From: Lateolabrax maculatus
Taxonomy: Eukaryota > Chordata > Actinopteri > Acropomatiformes > Lateolabracidae
NCBI GenBank assembly: GCA_031216445.1
Contig: CM062217.1
Location: 27,904,001-27,968,000 of the forward strand
Reading direction: 5' to 3'
Length of the DNA: 64,000 bases
Under the pieces are notes generated by a model, which saw only the letters and a list, made by a program, of their open reading frames with translations, was not told where the DNA came from and did no database searches. This document shows, one piece after another, positions 1 through 10,335 of this stretch. Positions within the stretch are counted from its first letter, which is position 1. Every line of letters begins with the position of its first letter. A program made the position numbers and the translations under genes.

Positions 1-864
1 CTCTGTTGTCCTCAAAGGCATTCCTATTTTACTTGGTGACGACTCCAGTGAATTCTTCAAGACATGCTCTGTAAGTACTTGCACATAAGAAAAAGTTTGG
101 TCTGCATTAAAATAGAACTATATCTGTGCTGACATAGAAGATGTAATTTTATCTGCACAATATACAATATACATTTTGTACAGTGATTGATGTATTTTGT
201 ATGGCAATTCCTCCACAGCTAATCTGAGAGGTATTTAAACAGCCAGTAAATAAAAATGAAATTTGCCACATAAACGTTGTACACATTAATTAATTGTAAA
301 TCTAAGGAGCAGGAGTCCAGGCTGAAAAGTCAGTGTCACTGTTTAAGAATATATGGACCTTGTGGACCATAGCTTTAGTTTAATCATACCACATTTATTT
401 TGTTGGTTATATTGTAACAATCCAGTGTGAACACATATTTAAAACCATATTCCCTAGCAAATGCTTTCAACATTAAAAATGAATGTTTAGAAGAGCATAA
501 ATTGCCATGCTGAAGAATGTGTGTGTGTGTGTCTTTGTAGGGTACAGCGAGAGACGAGGCCCTAGAATGCACTGTCGGTGTGCTGACAGTTGTCAGTGAA
601 GATAATCCTCATGAGGGTCCAAGTTCAGTAGACCTCCAGCCCATCTCCACTGCCATCATTCTGGAGGGAGGTATCATCATGGATCATATAAAAAAACTTG
701 CCTCAGGCAGTTTGTCTGTTATTTGGGCTTACATATGCTTTGCATTTGGATTACCCAAAATGCATGGCAAATACACTCAACTTCATTCAGACTGTGATGC
801 TTGGACTGGGAAAGAAAACCTCCCACCAAAACTGTTAACTTTGAAGAACAGTCTACTGGGTTAG
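1..864 (+). pseudogene. SAMD3-like transposon protein, last two exons (copy cut by window start)
   Basis: Exon 1-70 ends at a GT donor (GTAAGT at 71). The last exon, 541-864, follows the acceptor TTTGTAG and ends in TAG; the two join in phase across a Ser-Gly. From memory, the teleost SAMD3-like family has the motif LLFG.TYALHLDYPK near its C-terminus. Here that reading lies one frame away from the main one. The shift begins at a run of seven A (690-696), where six would keep frame, and is undone near 811-820 by a second indel, so the final residues PPKLLTLKNSLLG are back in frame. About 40 residues between are therefore scrambled. All copies share this, so it is an old lesion. Confidence 0.8.
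71..540 (+). other. Intron with a variable GT tract
   Basis: Intron between the 93-bp exon and the last exon of the SAMD3-like pseudogene, bounded by GTAAGT and TTTGTAG. Just upstream of the acceptor a short GT run (near 519-532) varies in length from unit to unit. I see no gene in it. Confidence 0.75.
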
Positions 865-2215
865 ACCAGTAAAGAGCCATCAGCTGTCAGATAGCACTTT
901 GTAAATTATGCAGCAGTTAATGTTCTCCTGTTATCAGAGAAAGTTTTATGCTTTCATGCAACTGAGCTGGCTTGTTTATGATCTCAAAAAAAAAAAAAAT
1001 TCTATTAAAGTGTACCATGTTATGCTAGTATGCTAATGGTGGAAATAGCGCCACCTTGTGTTGCAAAGAGTTGTTAGATAATGTTGTCAGAAAGGAACCT
1101 AGCAAGGTTGACCTGTTTACATTTGTGTTTTGGGAAAACTTTTAATTATAGTAGTTATAATGTAGTACAAATACAAAACCCAAGGAGTGATGTTTTTCTG
1201 TGTTGGTTTAAACCTTGGACTGATGCTCGCTTTGGGACACAAAAGCATTTGTTGTACTTTCAGTTTTGATCAGAAATGCAATGATTTTGCATGCACTGAA
1301 GTCCTGTAATTATCAGGTGTTTACCTGTTTAATATTGTGAGACTGTTACATGCATAGAATTAGCTCACAAAAATGTGGTTTTATTTTTGCCATGTCCATG
1401 TCATGTTCTACAGTCATATCAAACCACAAGTTTGTTGTTTAGCTGCTGTTTTGTACTTGAATGTACAAGAAAGTGATACTTGGGAACAGAACACTTGAGG
1501 CTGAATAATAGATTTAATGCATATTGTTATTACAATAGCCTAACAGACATAGATCACACTATGAGCAATTTTACAACTAGCTTTAAAATACATTAAATAT
1601 GACAAGAGGATAGAGAACAGTAATTTTATTGTTTATTGTAAGGTTATTACATGAGTGATAAAACACACATTTTATATTGGAGAATTGGAATCAAAAGTAA
1701 CAATATCGAACATTTATTGTTCAGCCTAGATCTGTCAGTGATGCAATTATTTTTTTAATAAATGTTGTAATGCAGCTGAACAAACCCAGTGAGTGTTCTT
1801 TTAAAGTATATGTTTGTGGTGTTTTTCCCTTTATTAGGTAATAACAGCTAAAATAGATAAGAAATGGGAGAAGGACAAGGACCCATTCAAGGAAATTGGT
1901 TTGTTTAATTTAACTGAACTGAAATGAACTGAAAAAAAATGAGTGAGTAGTAAGTAGTAGGTATCATAATTCTAAGTGGGGTTAAATTTGTATCAAGCAG
2001 TCCACACAAAATGAAAAAATTAAGTTAACACTAAGCATGGCTATTAAGTTACATGAACTTTTTTTTTTTTTTTTTAGTTGTACTACTTGATTTGGTACTG
2101 CACACTTAAAATAAACAAGCTTTTCTAACTCACTATTCTTAAGATTACTTTGCTTAATTTGCAACGAGTTTGCATACTTTTTTTAAGTAAGGTCAACTAA
2201 TTAGATTTTACAGTG
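865..2215 (+). other. 3' part of the DNA transposon, ending in CAGTG
   Basis: AT-rich region after the last stop codon. It holds an A tract near 987-999, an ATTAAA near 1004-1009 that could serve as a polyadenylation signal, a variable T tract near 2058-2077, and the right terminus TTTTACAGTG at 2206-2215. The stretch 1838-1927 is a possible extra exon (separate entry). I see nothing else coding. The same region recurs in every unit. Confidence 0.7.
1838..1927 (+). other. Possible extra exon or exon relic in the transposon 3' region
   Basis: A good acceptor (TTTTTCCCTTTATTAG) precedes an open 29-codon stretch rich in Lys and Asp (it contains KKWEKDKDPFKEIG) ending in TGA. It is preserved in every unit. 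I do not recognise it. It could be an alternative last exon or chance. Confidence 0.3.
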
Positions 2216-2766
2216 AGTATACGTACACACGTCTCCCGCAGAGCTATGTTGAAAGTCCCTCAATATTCAGTCGAGTATTGGCTAATGACCTGCAACACCT
2301 AGACGTGTCCAGTACAGTACTACAATATGTAGATGATCTCTTGATATGTAGCACCTCCAAAGCTCAATGTGCACAAGACTCAGTCTCAGCCCTGATGGCT
2401 TTAGAAAAGGGGGCTCACAAGGTGAGTAAAAATAAATTACAGTTTTGCCAGACACAGGTTGAATACTTAGGTAGACAACTCTGTGGCACTAAATGAGCTA
2501 TAGTGCCCTCACAAATTGAGGCAGTATCGAAAGCTCCCAAACCACAAACGGTGAGACACATGTCGTCATTTCTGCCATCTCAGCTTTACTAGAAGCCATA
2601 CACCATCCAAAAGTGTTAGCCATCATTAAATGCGTAGCTCATCAAAAAACGAATTCCCTGATAGCTAAAGGCAACAACTTAGCAGATGAAGCCGCAAAAC
2701 GCATAGCTACACCCACCTGTATAGGACCACTGCTAGTAGCTGGAGATTGTGAACCACTGACAAACT

Positions 2767-2802
2767 TATATATATATGATATATATATATATATATATAT
2801 AT
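2767..2802. repeat. TA microsatellite inside the ERV fragment
   Basis: A run of TA dinucleotides, here interrupted by GAT. It lies at the same place in every ERV fragment but ranges from about 25 bp (unit 4) to about 64 bp (unit 9, 50764-50827). Confidence 0.95.
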
Positions 2803-2814
2803 GAGCTATATATA

Positions 2815-2839
2815 TGTGCTGCTATGTAATAGCAGCACA
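2815..2839. other. 11-bp perfect inverted repeat (hairpin)
   Basis: TGTGCTGCTAT, a three-base loop, then ATAGCAGCACA. It is present beside the TA tract in every unit. One loop base is changed in units 7 and 8 (ATA for GTA), which leaves the stem intact. Confidence 0.8.
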
Positions 2840-3208
2840 ACATCAGGCAAGTCCATATGCACATTCTGTATGGGCAAAAAGGGGGGCAAGTATAATCACT
2901 GAAGAAGGTCCATCACATGGGCTATGGCGAAGTGCACATGGACATATTGTCCTCCCAACATCTTTGGTACAGGTTGCTACACGTAGTGCGCATGGTCAGG
3001 ACCATTGCACAAGTGGGGAGGTGTTGAGACGCCTTCAAGCAGTCTGGTGGTCACCATTTTTCCGACCTGCGTTTGTAGCTGAGACAATTTTGCAAGGAAG
3101 GTTTTTTTCTGTTGCTCTGGTATTTCAAGTCTGATACTGCATGTTAGTGTTTTTGTTTTTTGTTTCTATTTTGCCGGGCTTGATGCTAAAATGATCTTTT
3201 CTTTTCAG

Positions 3209-4470
3209 ATTTTTCAAGAAGACAAAAAACTTCCTATGCAGTGGTTGTGTAAGTACTGCACATTTTGTGCTGAAAAGAGGTGCTTCTTACTTAAGCATTA
3301 CCGCTTAAAACACAGGTGCCACACTCGAATATCACCACTACCGTGCCTTTATAAGGAGTGCCTGTGCACATTTAAATCTTTCAATGCACTCAAAGTCCAC
3401 TTATCAACATGGCACACTCAAAAGGACCTGGGGAACGTGGGTGAAACTGCTTTCCATTGTCAGCTGTGTGACTTTGTGGAGCCTTGCACTGGAGCTGACT
3501 TTTTTACCCATTTACGAAGACATTTGAAGCTGAAGCAAAAGGTTTCCTGTCCATATCAAGGCTGTAGCTTTCAGAGCAATGTTTATTCAACCTTTAATGC
3601 ACATAAAAGCAAAGAACATCAAGACCACAATAAGATGGCATTCAAACCTGAAATTGTGTCACATAATGTACTTGAGGTACCTCCACCTAATATAAATATT
3701 CAACCTGAGGATAGTGCCCCTGAAACTGATCAGGTTGAGTTTGAGGTTACTGAGCTCAATGAAGATGTGGGAGACTTGGAGAGTCAGTTGGAACATAATG
3801 TAGCTGCTGTTTTTCTGAAAATGTCATCGATTCTTAACATCTCTGAAAATGCCCTGCAAGAAGTTATAGAGCAGATCAACCAAATTTATGTGCTTTCACA
3901 GCCATTGTTACATACCTCGGTTGGAAAAATACTAAATCAACATTGTGGAGATGTTGAGGACTCTTAAGTGAGTGAGATAGCTAAAGTATTTACTGAGAAT
4001 AATGTATTCCTGAAATTCACTTCTACTAGGGGGTCATTGTCAACCACTAGCAAGCGAACATCATACATTTGAAAAGAATTCTCAGTGGTGACGCCTATAG
4101 AGTTTGTCCTAAAAAATGACAGGCAGACAGTTGTGTATATCCCCATACTAAAAATGCTGCAGACATTACTAAACAATGGAGAAATTTTAGATAAGGCCAT
4201 GTCATCTGAGACAAATTTGTCACAAGGATACAGATCTCACAGGGATGGTTACCGGTTTAAAGACAATTCTCTCTTGACAGAGGAAGAATTCAGGATTGCT
4301 CTTTTCTTGTACATAGATGATTTTGAGGTGGCTAAGCCCTTGGGAACCTCCAGAAAGAAACACAAGCTGCCATCTACTGGGTACTTGGAAATCTACACCC
4401 TAAATATCGCTCCTCTCTTCATTCCATTCAGCTTGCTCTACTCATCATCGCTGAAGATGATATCAGGAAG
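3209..4470 (+). pseudogene. CACTA/EnSpm-like transposase relic with four C2H2 fingers, copy 1
   Basis: The exon starts after TTTTCAG at 3208; the first likely start is ATG 3236 (MQWLCKYC). From that Met, fingers lie at about residues 5-26 (C-x2-C-x12-H-x4-H), 37-60 (C-x4-C), 75-96 and 105-128, then an acidic linker. The reading frame stops at TAA 3965-3967, but the same frame continues collinearly through TGA 4070-4072 into a block with YIPILKMLQ and YIDDFE (Asp pair at 4316-4321), PLGTSRKKH, then a one-base frameshift near 4370 and YWVLGN in the next frame. From memory, DDF..NPLG..YWVLG is the N-terminal part of the catalytic region in teleost zinc-finger transposases related to plant En/Spm (Transposase_21). 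The rest of the catalytic region is missing: at about 4470 the sequence passes in frame into the SAMD3-like protein. Family assignment rests on memory plus the CACTG termini. Confidence 0.68.
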
Positions 4471-6734
4471 TTGACTTTAAATGAGAGACCACAGTCTATT
4501 GAAGAATTAAAAGTGCAACTGGTAGATAAACTGTCACTGCAGTATGACTTTAAACTGCAGTATGAAGATCAAGACTTCCATAATGCCCTCTGCAATTTGA
4601 CTGAAATAACTGATTTACCTGAAAGAGCTACGCTCAAAATCATCCCTCTTGTGACTCTCCATTTAACCGCATTGTCATCACCCACCACAACATCAGACAC
4701 TGAGTGCAGCACAGCAGACACTGAGATCCTGTCGACAGGAAGAGCATCACCATCGCTAAGACAACAGTGGCCAGATTTCTTTGACATACCCAATTTCTCA
4801 GTTGATGTTGACTATAGACTCAGACAGGCAGATCTTGCCTTTATGAAGGATGGAACACGTATGACTCTACCACGAGATATGAAGCATGACATACTAGAAA
4901 AGCTTGCTGAGACGATGTACAGTTTCAAGGCTTACCCTAAAGATGATGACTTCAGCAGTGTTGCAAAAGCACTAATTAGCAAACACCCCTGCCTCACTGA
5001 GCCTGGACCACACAGATGGTATGGCTGGAAAAACAGCCTTAAATTATCGCACAAAGCTTCAAAAAGCTGGATGTGAGGATGTAGCAATCAATGGAGGCAA
5101 AAGAAGTAAAGGCAACCCAGAAGGAGAATCCTCAAGCAAGAATATCAAACGGCCAAAAAGAGGTGAAGCAAACTACCTACCTAACTTACCTGAAGGACAT
5201 GATGAAACAAGCCTTGAAAATGCCAGAAAGGTTCTCGTGGAAGAAATGAAGAAGAAACAACCCAATGGCACTCTCATCTCACAAATGATGGACCAATCAT
5301 TCCCACTACGCAGACAAGAAATTGTAGAAAAGGAACCTGCTGTACAGAACATTGTTGAACGATGGCCAGCACTCTTCACAGACAGGTAAACTATTTTTGT
5401 TCTCAACCAATAAAATAATGCCTATCAAAAAGAAATTCAAGGTGTGTGGCTAGAAATCCAAACACACTTGTTGGAATGTTAACACTTCTGCCATCTCTCC
5501 ATCCCTACCCACCCCTCTCTCTACTTTTCAGGTGTTTGCTGAGTTCAACAGAATCGCAAGTAAGAATCTTGAGGGAGACTTCTTTGAGGCTCTGGACCAG
5601 TATACCCCACGTTTCATTGAACTTTTCAAAACAAGAAGGGGAACTGTTGGCCAGAAGCTCAGTGAGCTGATGCAGCACATGAGCTGGATGGTAAGTAGGT
5701 TAATTTTGCTTTTGATCTGTGTGATAGTTCATCAATCAAGTTCTAAATGAGATGATCCAGCCCAACCTATTCTATTTCCTGTCTGACTTGTGCTTGTGCC
5801 TTGCAAATTACTCTGTTAACTGGTCTTTTCTCTCTCTGTGTATCATTAGACACCAGACGTGACAGTACTTCGCTCTGTTGTCCTCAAAGGCATTCCTATT
5901 TTACTTGGTGACGACTCCAGTGAATTCTTCAAGACATGCTCTGTAAGTACTTGCACATAAGAAAAAGTTTGGTCTGCATTAAAATAGAACTATATCTGTG
6001 CTGACATAGAAGATGTAATTTTATCTGCACAATATACAATATACATTTTGTACAGTGATTGATGTATTTTGTATGGCAATTCCTCCACAGCTAATCTGAG
6101 AGGTATTTAAACAGCCAGTAAATAAAAATGAAATTTGCCACATAAACGTTGTACACATTAATTAATTGTAAATCTAAGGAGCAGGAGTCCAGGCTGAAAA
6201 GTCAGTGTCACTGTTTAAGAATATATGGACCTTGTGGACCATAGCTTTAGTTTAATCATACCACATTTATTTTGTTGGTTATATTGTAACAATCCAGTGT
6301 GAACACATATTTAAAACCATATTCCCTAGCAAATGCTTTCAACATTAAAAATGAATGTTTAGAAGAGCATAAATTGCCATGCTGAAGAATGTGTGTGTGT
6401 GTCTTTGTAGGGTACAGCGAGAGACGAGGCCCTAGAATGCACTGTCGGTGTGCTGACAGTTGTCAGTGAAGATAATCCTCATGAGGGTCCAAGTTCAGTA
6501 GACCTCCAGCCCATCTCCACTGCCATCATTCTGGAGGGAGGTATCATCATGGATCATATAAAAAAACTTGCCTCAGGCAGTTTGTCTGTTATTTGGGCTT
6601 ACATATGCTTTGCATTTGGATTACCCAAAATGCATGGCAAATACACTCAACTTCATTCAGACTGTGATGCTTGGACTGGGAAAGAAAACCTCCCACCAAA
6701 ACTGTTAACTTTGAAGAACAGTCTACTGGGTTAG
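4471..6734 (+). pseudogene. SAMD3-like (PB1-like domain) transposon protein, copy 1
   Basis: Exons 4471-5385, 5532-5690, 5850-5942 and 6411-6734, with GT-AG introns. The first exon begins with a PB1-like domain (QYDFKLQYEDQDF), a Ser/Thr-rich linker, then a conserved region (QWPDFFDIPNFSVDVDYRLRQ). Near 5040 a frameshift moves the reading to the frame of NYRTKLQKAGCEDV, followed by FPLRRQEIVEKEPAVQ and ERWPALF. The donor at 5386 leaves a split codon, yet the next exon reads correctly (VFAEFNRIASKNL) only from a fresh codon, so spliced product would shift frame. The last exon carries the seven-A frameshift (6560-6566) and a compensating one. The family is named in databases after human SAMD3; I see no SAM domain here. 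Function unknown; by context a transposon-encoded partner. Confidence 0.72.
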
Positions 6735-8084
6735 ACCAGTAAAGAGCCATCAGCTGTCAGATAGCACTTTGTAAATTATGCAGCAGTTAATGTTCTCCTG
6801 TTATCAGAGAAAGTTTTATGCTTTCATGCAACTGAGCTGGCTTGTTTATGATCTCAAAAAAAAAAAAAATTCTATTAAAGTGTACCATGTTATGCTAGTA
6901 TGCTAATGGTGGAAATAGCGCCACCTTGTGTTGCAAAGAGTTGTTAGATAATGTTGTCAGAAAGGAACCTAGCAAGGTTGACCTGTTTACATTTGTGTTT
7001 TGGGAAAACTTTTAATTATAGTAGTTATAATGTAGTACAAATACAAAACCCAAGGAGTGATGTTTTTCTGTGTTGGTTTAAACCTTGGACTGATGCTCGC
7101 TTTGGGACACAAAAGCATTTGTTGTACTTTCAGTTTTGATCAGAAATGCAATGATTTTGCATGCACTGAAGTCCTGTAATTATCAGGTGTTTACCTGTTT
7201 AATATTGTGAGACTGTTACATGCATAGAATTAGCTCACAAAAATGTGGTTTTATTTTTGCCATGTCCATGTCATGTTCTACAGTCATATCAAACCACAAG
7301 TTTGTTGTTTAGCTGCTGTTTTGTACTTGAATGTACAAGAAAGTGATACTTGGGAACAGAACACTTGAGGCTGAATAATAGATTTAATGCATATTGTTAT
7401 TACAATAGCCTAACAGACATAGATCACACTATGAGCAATTTTACAACTAGCTTTAAAATACATTAAATATGACAAGAGGATAGAGAACAGTAATTTTATT
7501 GTTTATTGTAAGGTTATTACATGAGTGATAAAACACACATTTTATATTGGAGAATTGGAATCAAAAGTAACAATATCGAACATTTATTGTTCAGCCTAGA
7601 TCTGTCAGTGATGCAATTATTTTTTTAATAAATGTTGTAATGCAGCTGAACAAACCCAGTGAGTGTTCTTTTAAAGTATATGTTTGTGGTGTTTTTCCCT
7701 TTATTAGGTAATAACAGCTAAAATAGATAAGAAATGGGAGAAGGACAAGGACCCATTCAAGGAAATTGGTTTGTTTAATTTAACTGAACTGAAATGAACT
7801 GAAAAAAAATGAGTGAGTAGTAAGTAGTAGGTATCATAATTCTAAGTGGGGTTAAATTTGTATCAAGCAGTCCACACAAAATGAAAAAATTAAGTTAACA
7901 CTAAGCATGGCTATTAAGTTACATGAACTTTTTTTTTTTTTTTTAGTTGTACTACTTGATTTGGTACTGCACACTTAAAATAAACAAGCTTTTCTAACTC
8001 ACTATTCTTAAGATTACTTTGCTTAATTTGCAACGAGTTTGCATACTTTTTTTAAGTAAGGTCAACTAATTAGATTTTACAGTG

Positions 8085-8953
8085 AGTATACGTACACACG
8101 TCTCCCGCAGAGCTATGTTGAAAGTCCCTCAATATTCAGTCGAGTATTGGCTAATGACCTGCAACACCTAGACGTGTCCAGTACAGTACTACAATATGTA
8201 GATGATCTCTTGATATGTAGCACCTCCAAAGCTCAATGTGCACAAGACTCAGTCTCAGCCCTGATGGCTTTAGAAAAGGGGGCTCACAAGGTGAGTAAAA
8301 ATAAATTACAGTTTTGCCAGACACAGGTTGAATACTTAGGTAGACAACTCTGTGGCACTAAATGAGCTATAGTGCCCTCACAAATTGAGGCAGTATCGAA
8401 AGCTCCCAAACCACAAACGGTGAGACACATGTCGTCATTTCTGCCATCTCAGCTTTACTAGAAGCCATACACCATCCAAAAGTGTTAGCCATCATTAAAT
8501 GCGTAGCTCATCAAAAAACGAATTCCCTGATAGCTAAAGGCAACAACTTAGCAGATGAAGCCGCAAAACGCATAGCTACACCCACCTGTATAGGACCACT
8601 GCTAGTAGCTGGAGATTGTGAACCACTGACAAACTTATATATATATGATATATATATATATATATATGAGCTATATATATGTGCTGCTATGTAATAGCAG
8701 CACAACATCAGGCAAGTCCATATGCACATTCTGTATGGGCAAAAAGGGGGGCAAGTATAATCACTGAAGAAGGTCCATCACATGGGCTATGGCGAAGTGC
8801 ACATGGACATATTGTCCTCCCAACATCTTTGGTACAGGTTGCTACACGTAGTGCGCATGGTCAGGACCATTGCACAAGTGGGGAGGTGTTGAGACGCCTT
8901 CAAGCAGTCTGGTGGTCACCATTTTTCCGACCTGCGTTTGTAGCTGAGACAAT
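8085..8953 (+). mobile_element. pol: ERV pol fragment, unit 2
   Basis: Same truncated RT/RNase H/integrase remnant as at 2216, bounded on the left by the transposon terminus and on the right by the integrase-intron junction. TA tract shorter (8636-8668). Confidence 0.85.
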
Positions 8954-9073
8954 TTTGCAAGGAAGGTTTTTTTCTGTTGCTCTGGTATTTCAAGTCTGAT
9001 ACTGCATGTTAGTGTTTTTGTTTTTTGTTTCTATTTTGCCGGGCTTGATGCTAAAATGATCTTTTCTTTTCAG

Positions 9074-10335
9074 ATTTTTCAAGAAGACAAAAAACTTCCT
9101 ATGCAGTGGTTGTGTAAGTACTGCACATTTTGTGCTGAAAAGAGGTGCTTCTTACTTAAGCATTACCGCTTAAAACACGGGTGCCACACTCGAATATCAC
9201 CACTACCGTGCCTTTATAAGGAGTGCCTGTGCACATTTAAATCTTTCAATGCACTCAAAGTCCACTTATCAACATGGCACACTCAAAAGGACCTGGGGAA
9301 CGTGGGTGAAACTGCTTTCCATTGTCAGCTGTGTGACTTTGTGGAGCCTTGCACTGGAGCTGACTTTTTTACCCATTTACGAAGACATTTGAAGCTGAAG
9401 CAAAAGGTTTCCTGTCCATATCAAGGCTGTAGCTTTCAGAGCAATGTTTATTCAACCTTTAATGCACATAAAAGCAAAGAACATCAAGACCACAATAAGA
9501 TGGCATTCAAACCTGAAATTGTGTCACATAATGTACTTGAGGTACCTCCACCTAATATAAATATTCAACCTGAGGATAGTGCCCCTGAAACTGATCAGGT
9601 TGAGTTTGAGGTTACTGAGCTCAATGAAGATGTGGGAGACTTGGAGAGTCAGTTGGAACATAATGTAGCTGCTGTTTTTCTGAAAATGTCATCGATTCTT
9701 AACATCTCTGAAAATGCCCTGCAAGAAGTTATAGAGCAGATCAACCAAATTTATGTGCTTTCACAGCCATTGTTACATACCTCGGTTGGAAAAATACTAA
9801 ATCAACATTGTGGAGATGTTGAGGACTCTTAAGTGAGTGAGATAGCTAAAGTATTTACTGAGAATAATGTATTCCTGAAATTCACTTCTACTAGGGGGTC
9901 ATTGTCAACCACTAGCAAGCGAACATCATACATTTGAAAAGAATTCTCAGTGGTGACGCCTATTGAGTTTGTCCTAAAAAATGACAGGCAGACAGTTGTG
10001 TATATCCCCATACTAAAAATGCTGCAGACATTACTAAACAATGGAGAAATTTTAGATAAGGCCATGTCATCTGAGACAAATTTGTCACAAGGATACAGAT
10101 CTCACAGGGATGGTTACCGGTTTAAAGACAATTCTCTCTTGACAGAGGAAGAATTCAGGATTGCTCTTTTCTTGTACATAGATGATTTTGAGGTGGCTAA
10201 GCCCTTGGGAACCTCCAGAAAGAAACACAAGCTGCCATCTACTGGGTACTTGGAAATCTACACCCTAAATATCGCTCCTCTCTTCATTCCATTCAGCTTG
10301 CTCTACTCATCATCGCTGAAGATGATATCAGGAAG
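9074..10335 (+). pseudogene. Zinc-finger transposase relic, copy 2
   Basis: Likely start ATG 9101. Stops at 9830-9832 (TAA) and near 9935 (TGA); frameshift near 10235. All four fingers keep their Cys/His ligands. Confidence 0.68.

Larger units (their letters stand above)
2216..3088 (+). mobile_element. pol: ERV pol fragment (RT second half, RNase H end, integrase start), unit 1
   Basis: Class I-type endogenous retrovirus remnant. It starts directly after the transposon terminus, at the target duplication AGTA (2216-2219). The first block covers the RT palm with the catalytic YVDD motif (about 2328-2339) and the following thumb region with YLG. A TGA lies near 2494, and an internal deletion near 2570 removes the RT-RNase H boundary. 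The next block resembles the end of RNase H (LADEAAKR). A variable TA tract (2767-2802) and an 11-bp hairpin follow. The last block has an integrase-like His-rich N-terminus (HG..H) but lacks most of the catalytic core. At 3088 ERV sequence stops and transposon intron begins. It cannot encode an active enzyme. Confidence 0.85.
1..5872 (+). repeat. Unit 1 of array A
   Basis: Reference unit for this annotation. It starts inside the 93-bp exon of the SAMD3-like pseudogene. Private variants: Arg instead of Gly just after the first zinc finger (near 3315) and ATA instead of ATT near 4100. Its TA tract (2767-2802) is interrupted by GAT, as in units 2, 9, 10 and 11. Confidence 0.95.

Noticed and set aside
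384..572. Minus-strand frames in the intron, ERV fragment and exons
   Set aside because: They are opposite-strand shadows of introns and coding exons, appear and vanish with microsatellite length, and show no motif.
684..700. A AAA AAC heptamer as a programmed frameshift site
   Set aside because: The heptamer resembles a -1 slippery site, but the frame change needed here is +1 (or -2), the codon phase is wrong for it, and the A-run length varies between copies. An indel is simpler.
3191..3208. ATG at 3191 as start of the zinc-finger protein
   Set aside because: It lies upstream of a clear TTTTCAG acceptor, inside the polypyrimidine tract; the Met at 3236 just before finger 1 is more likely.
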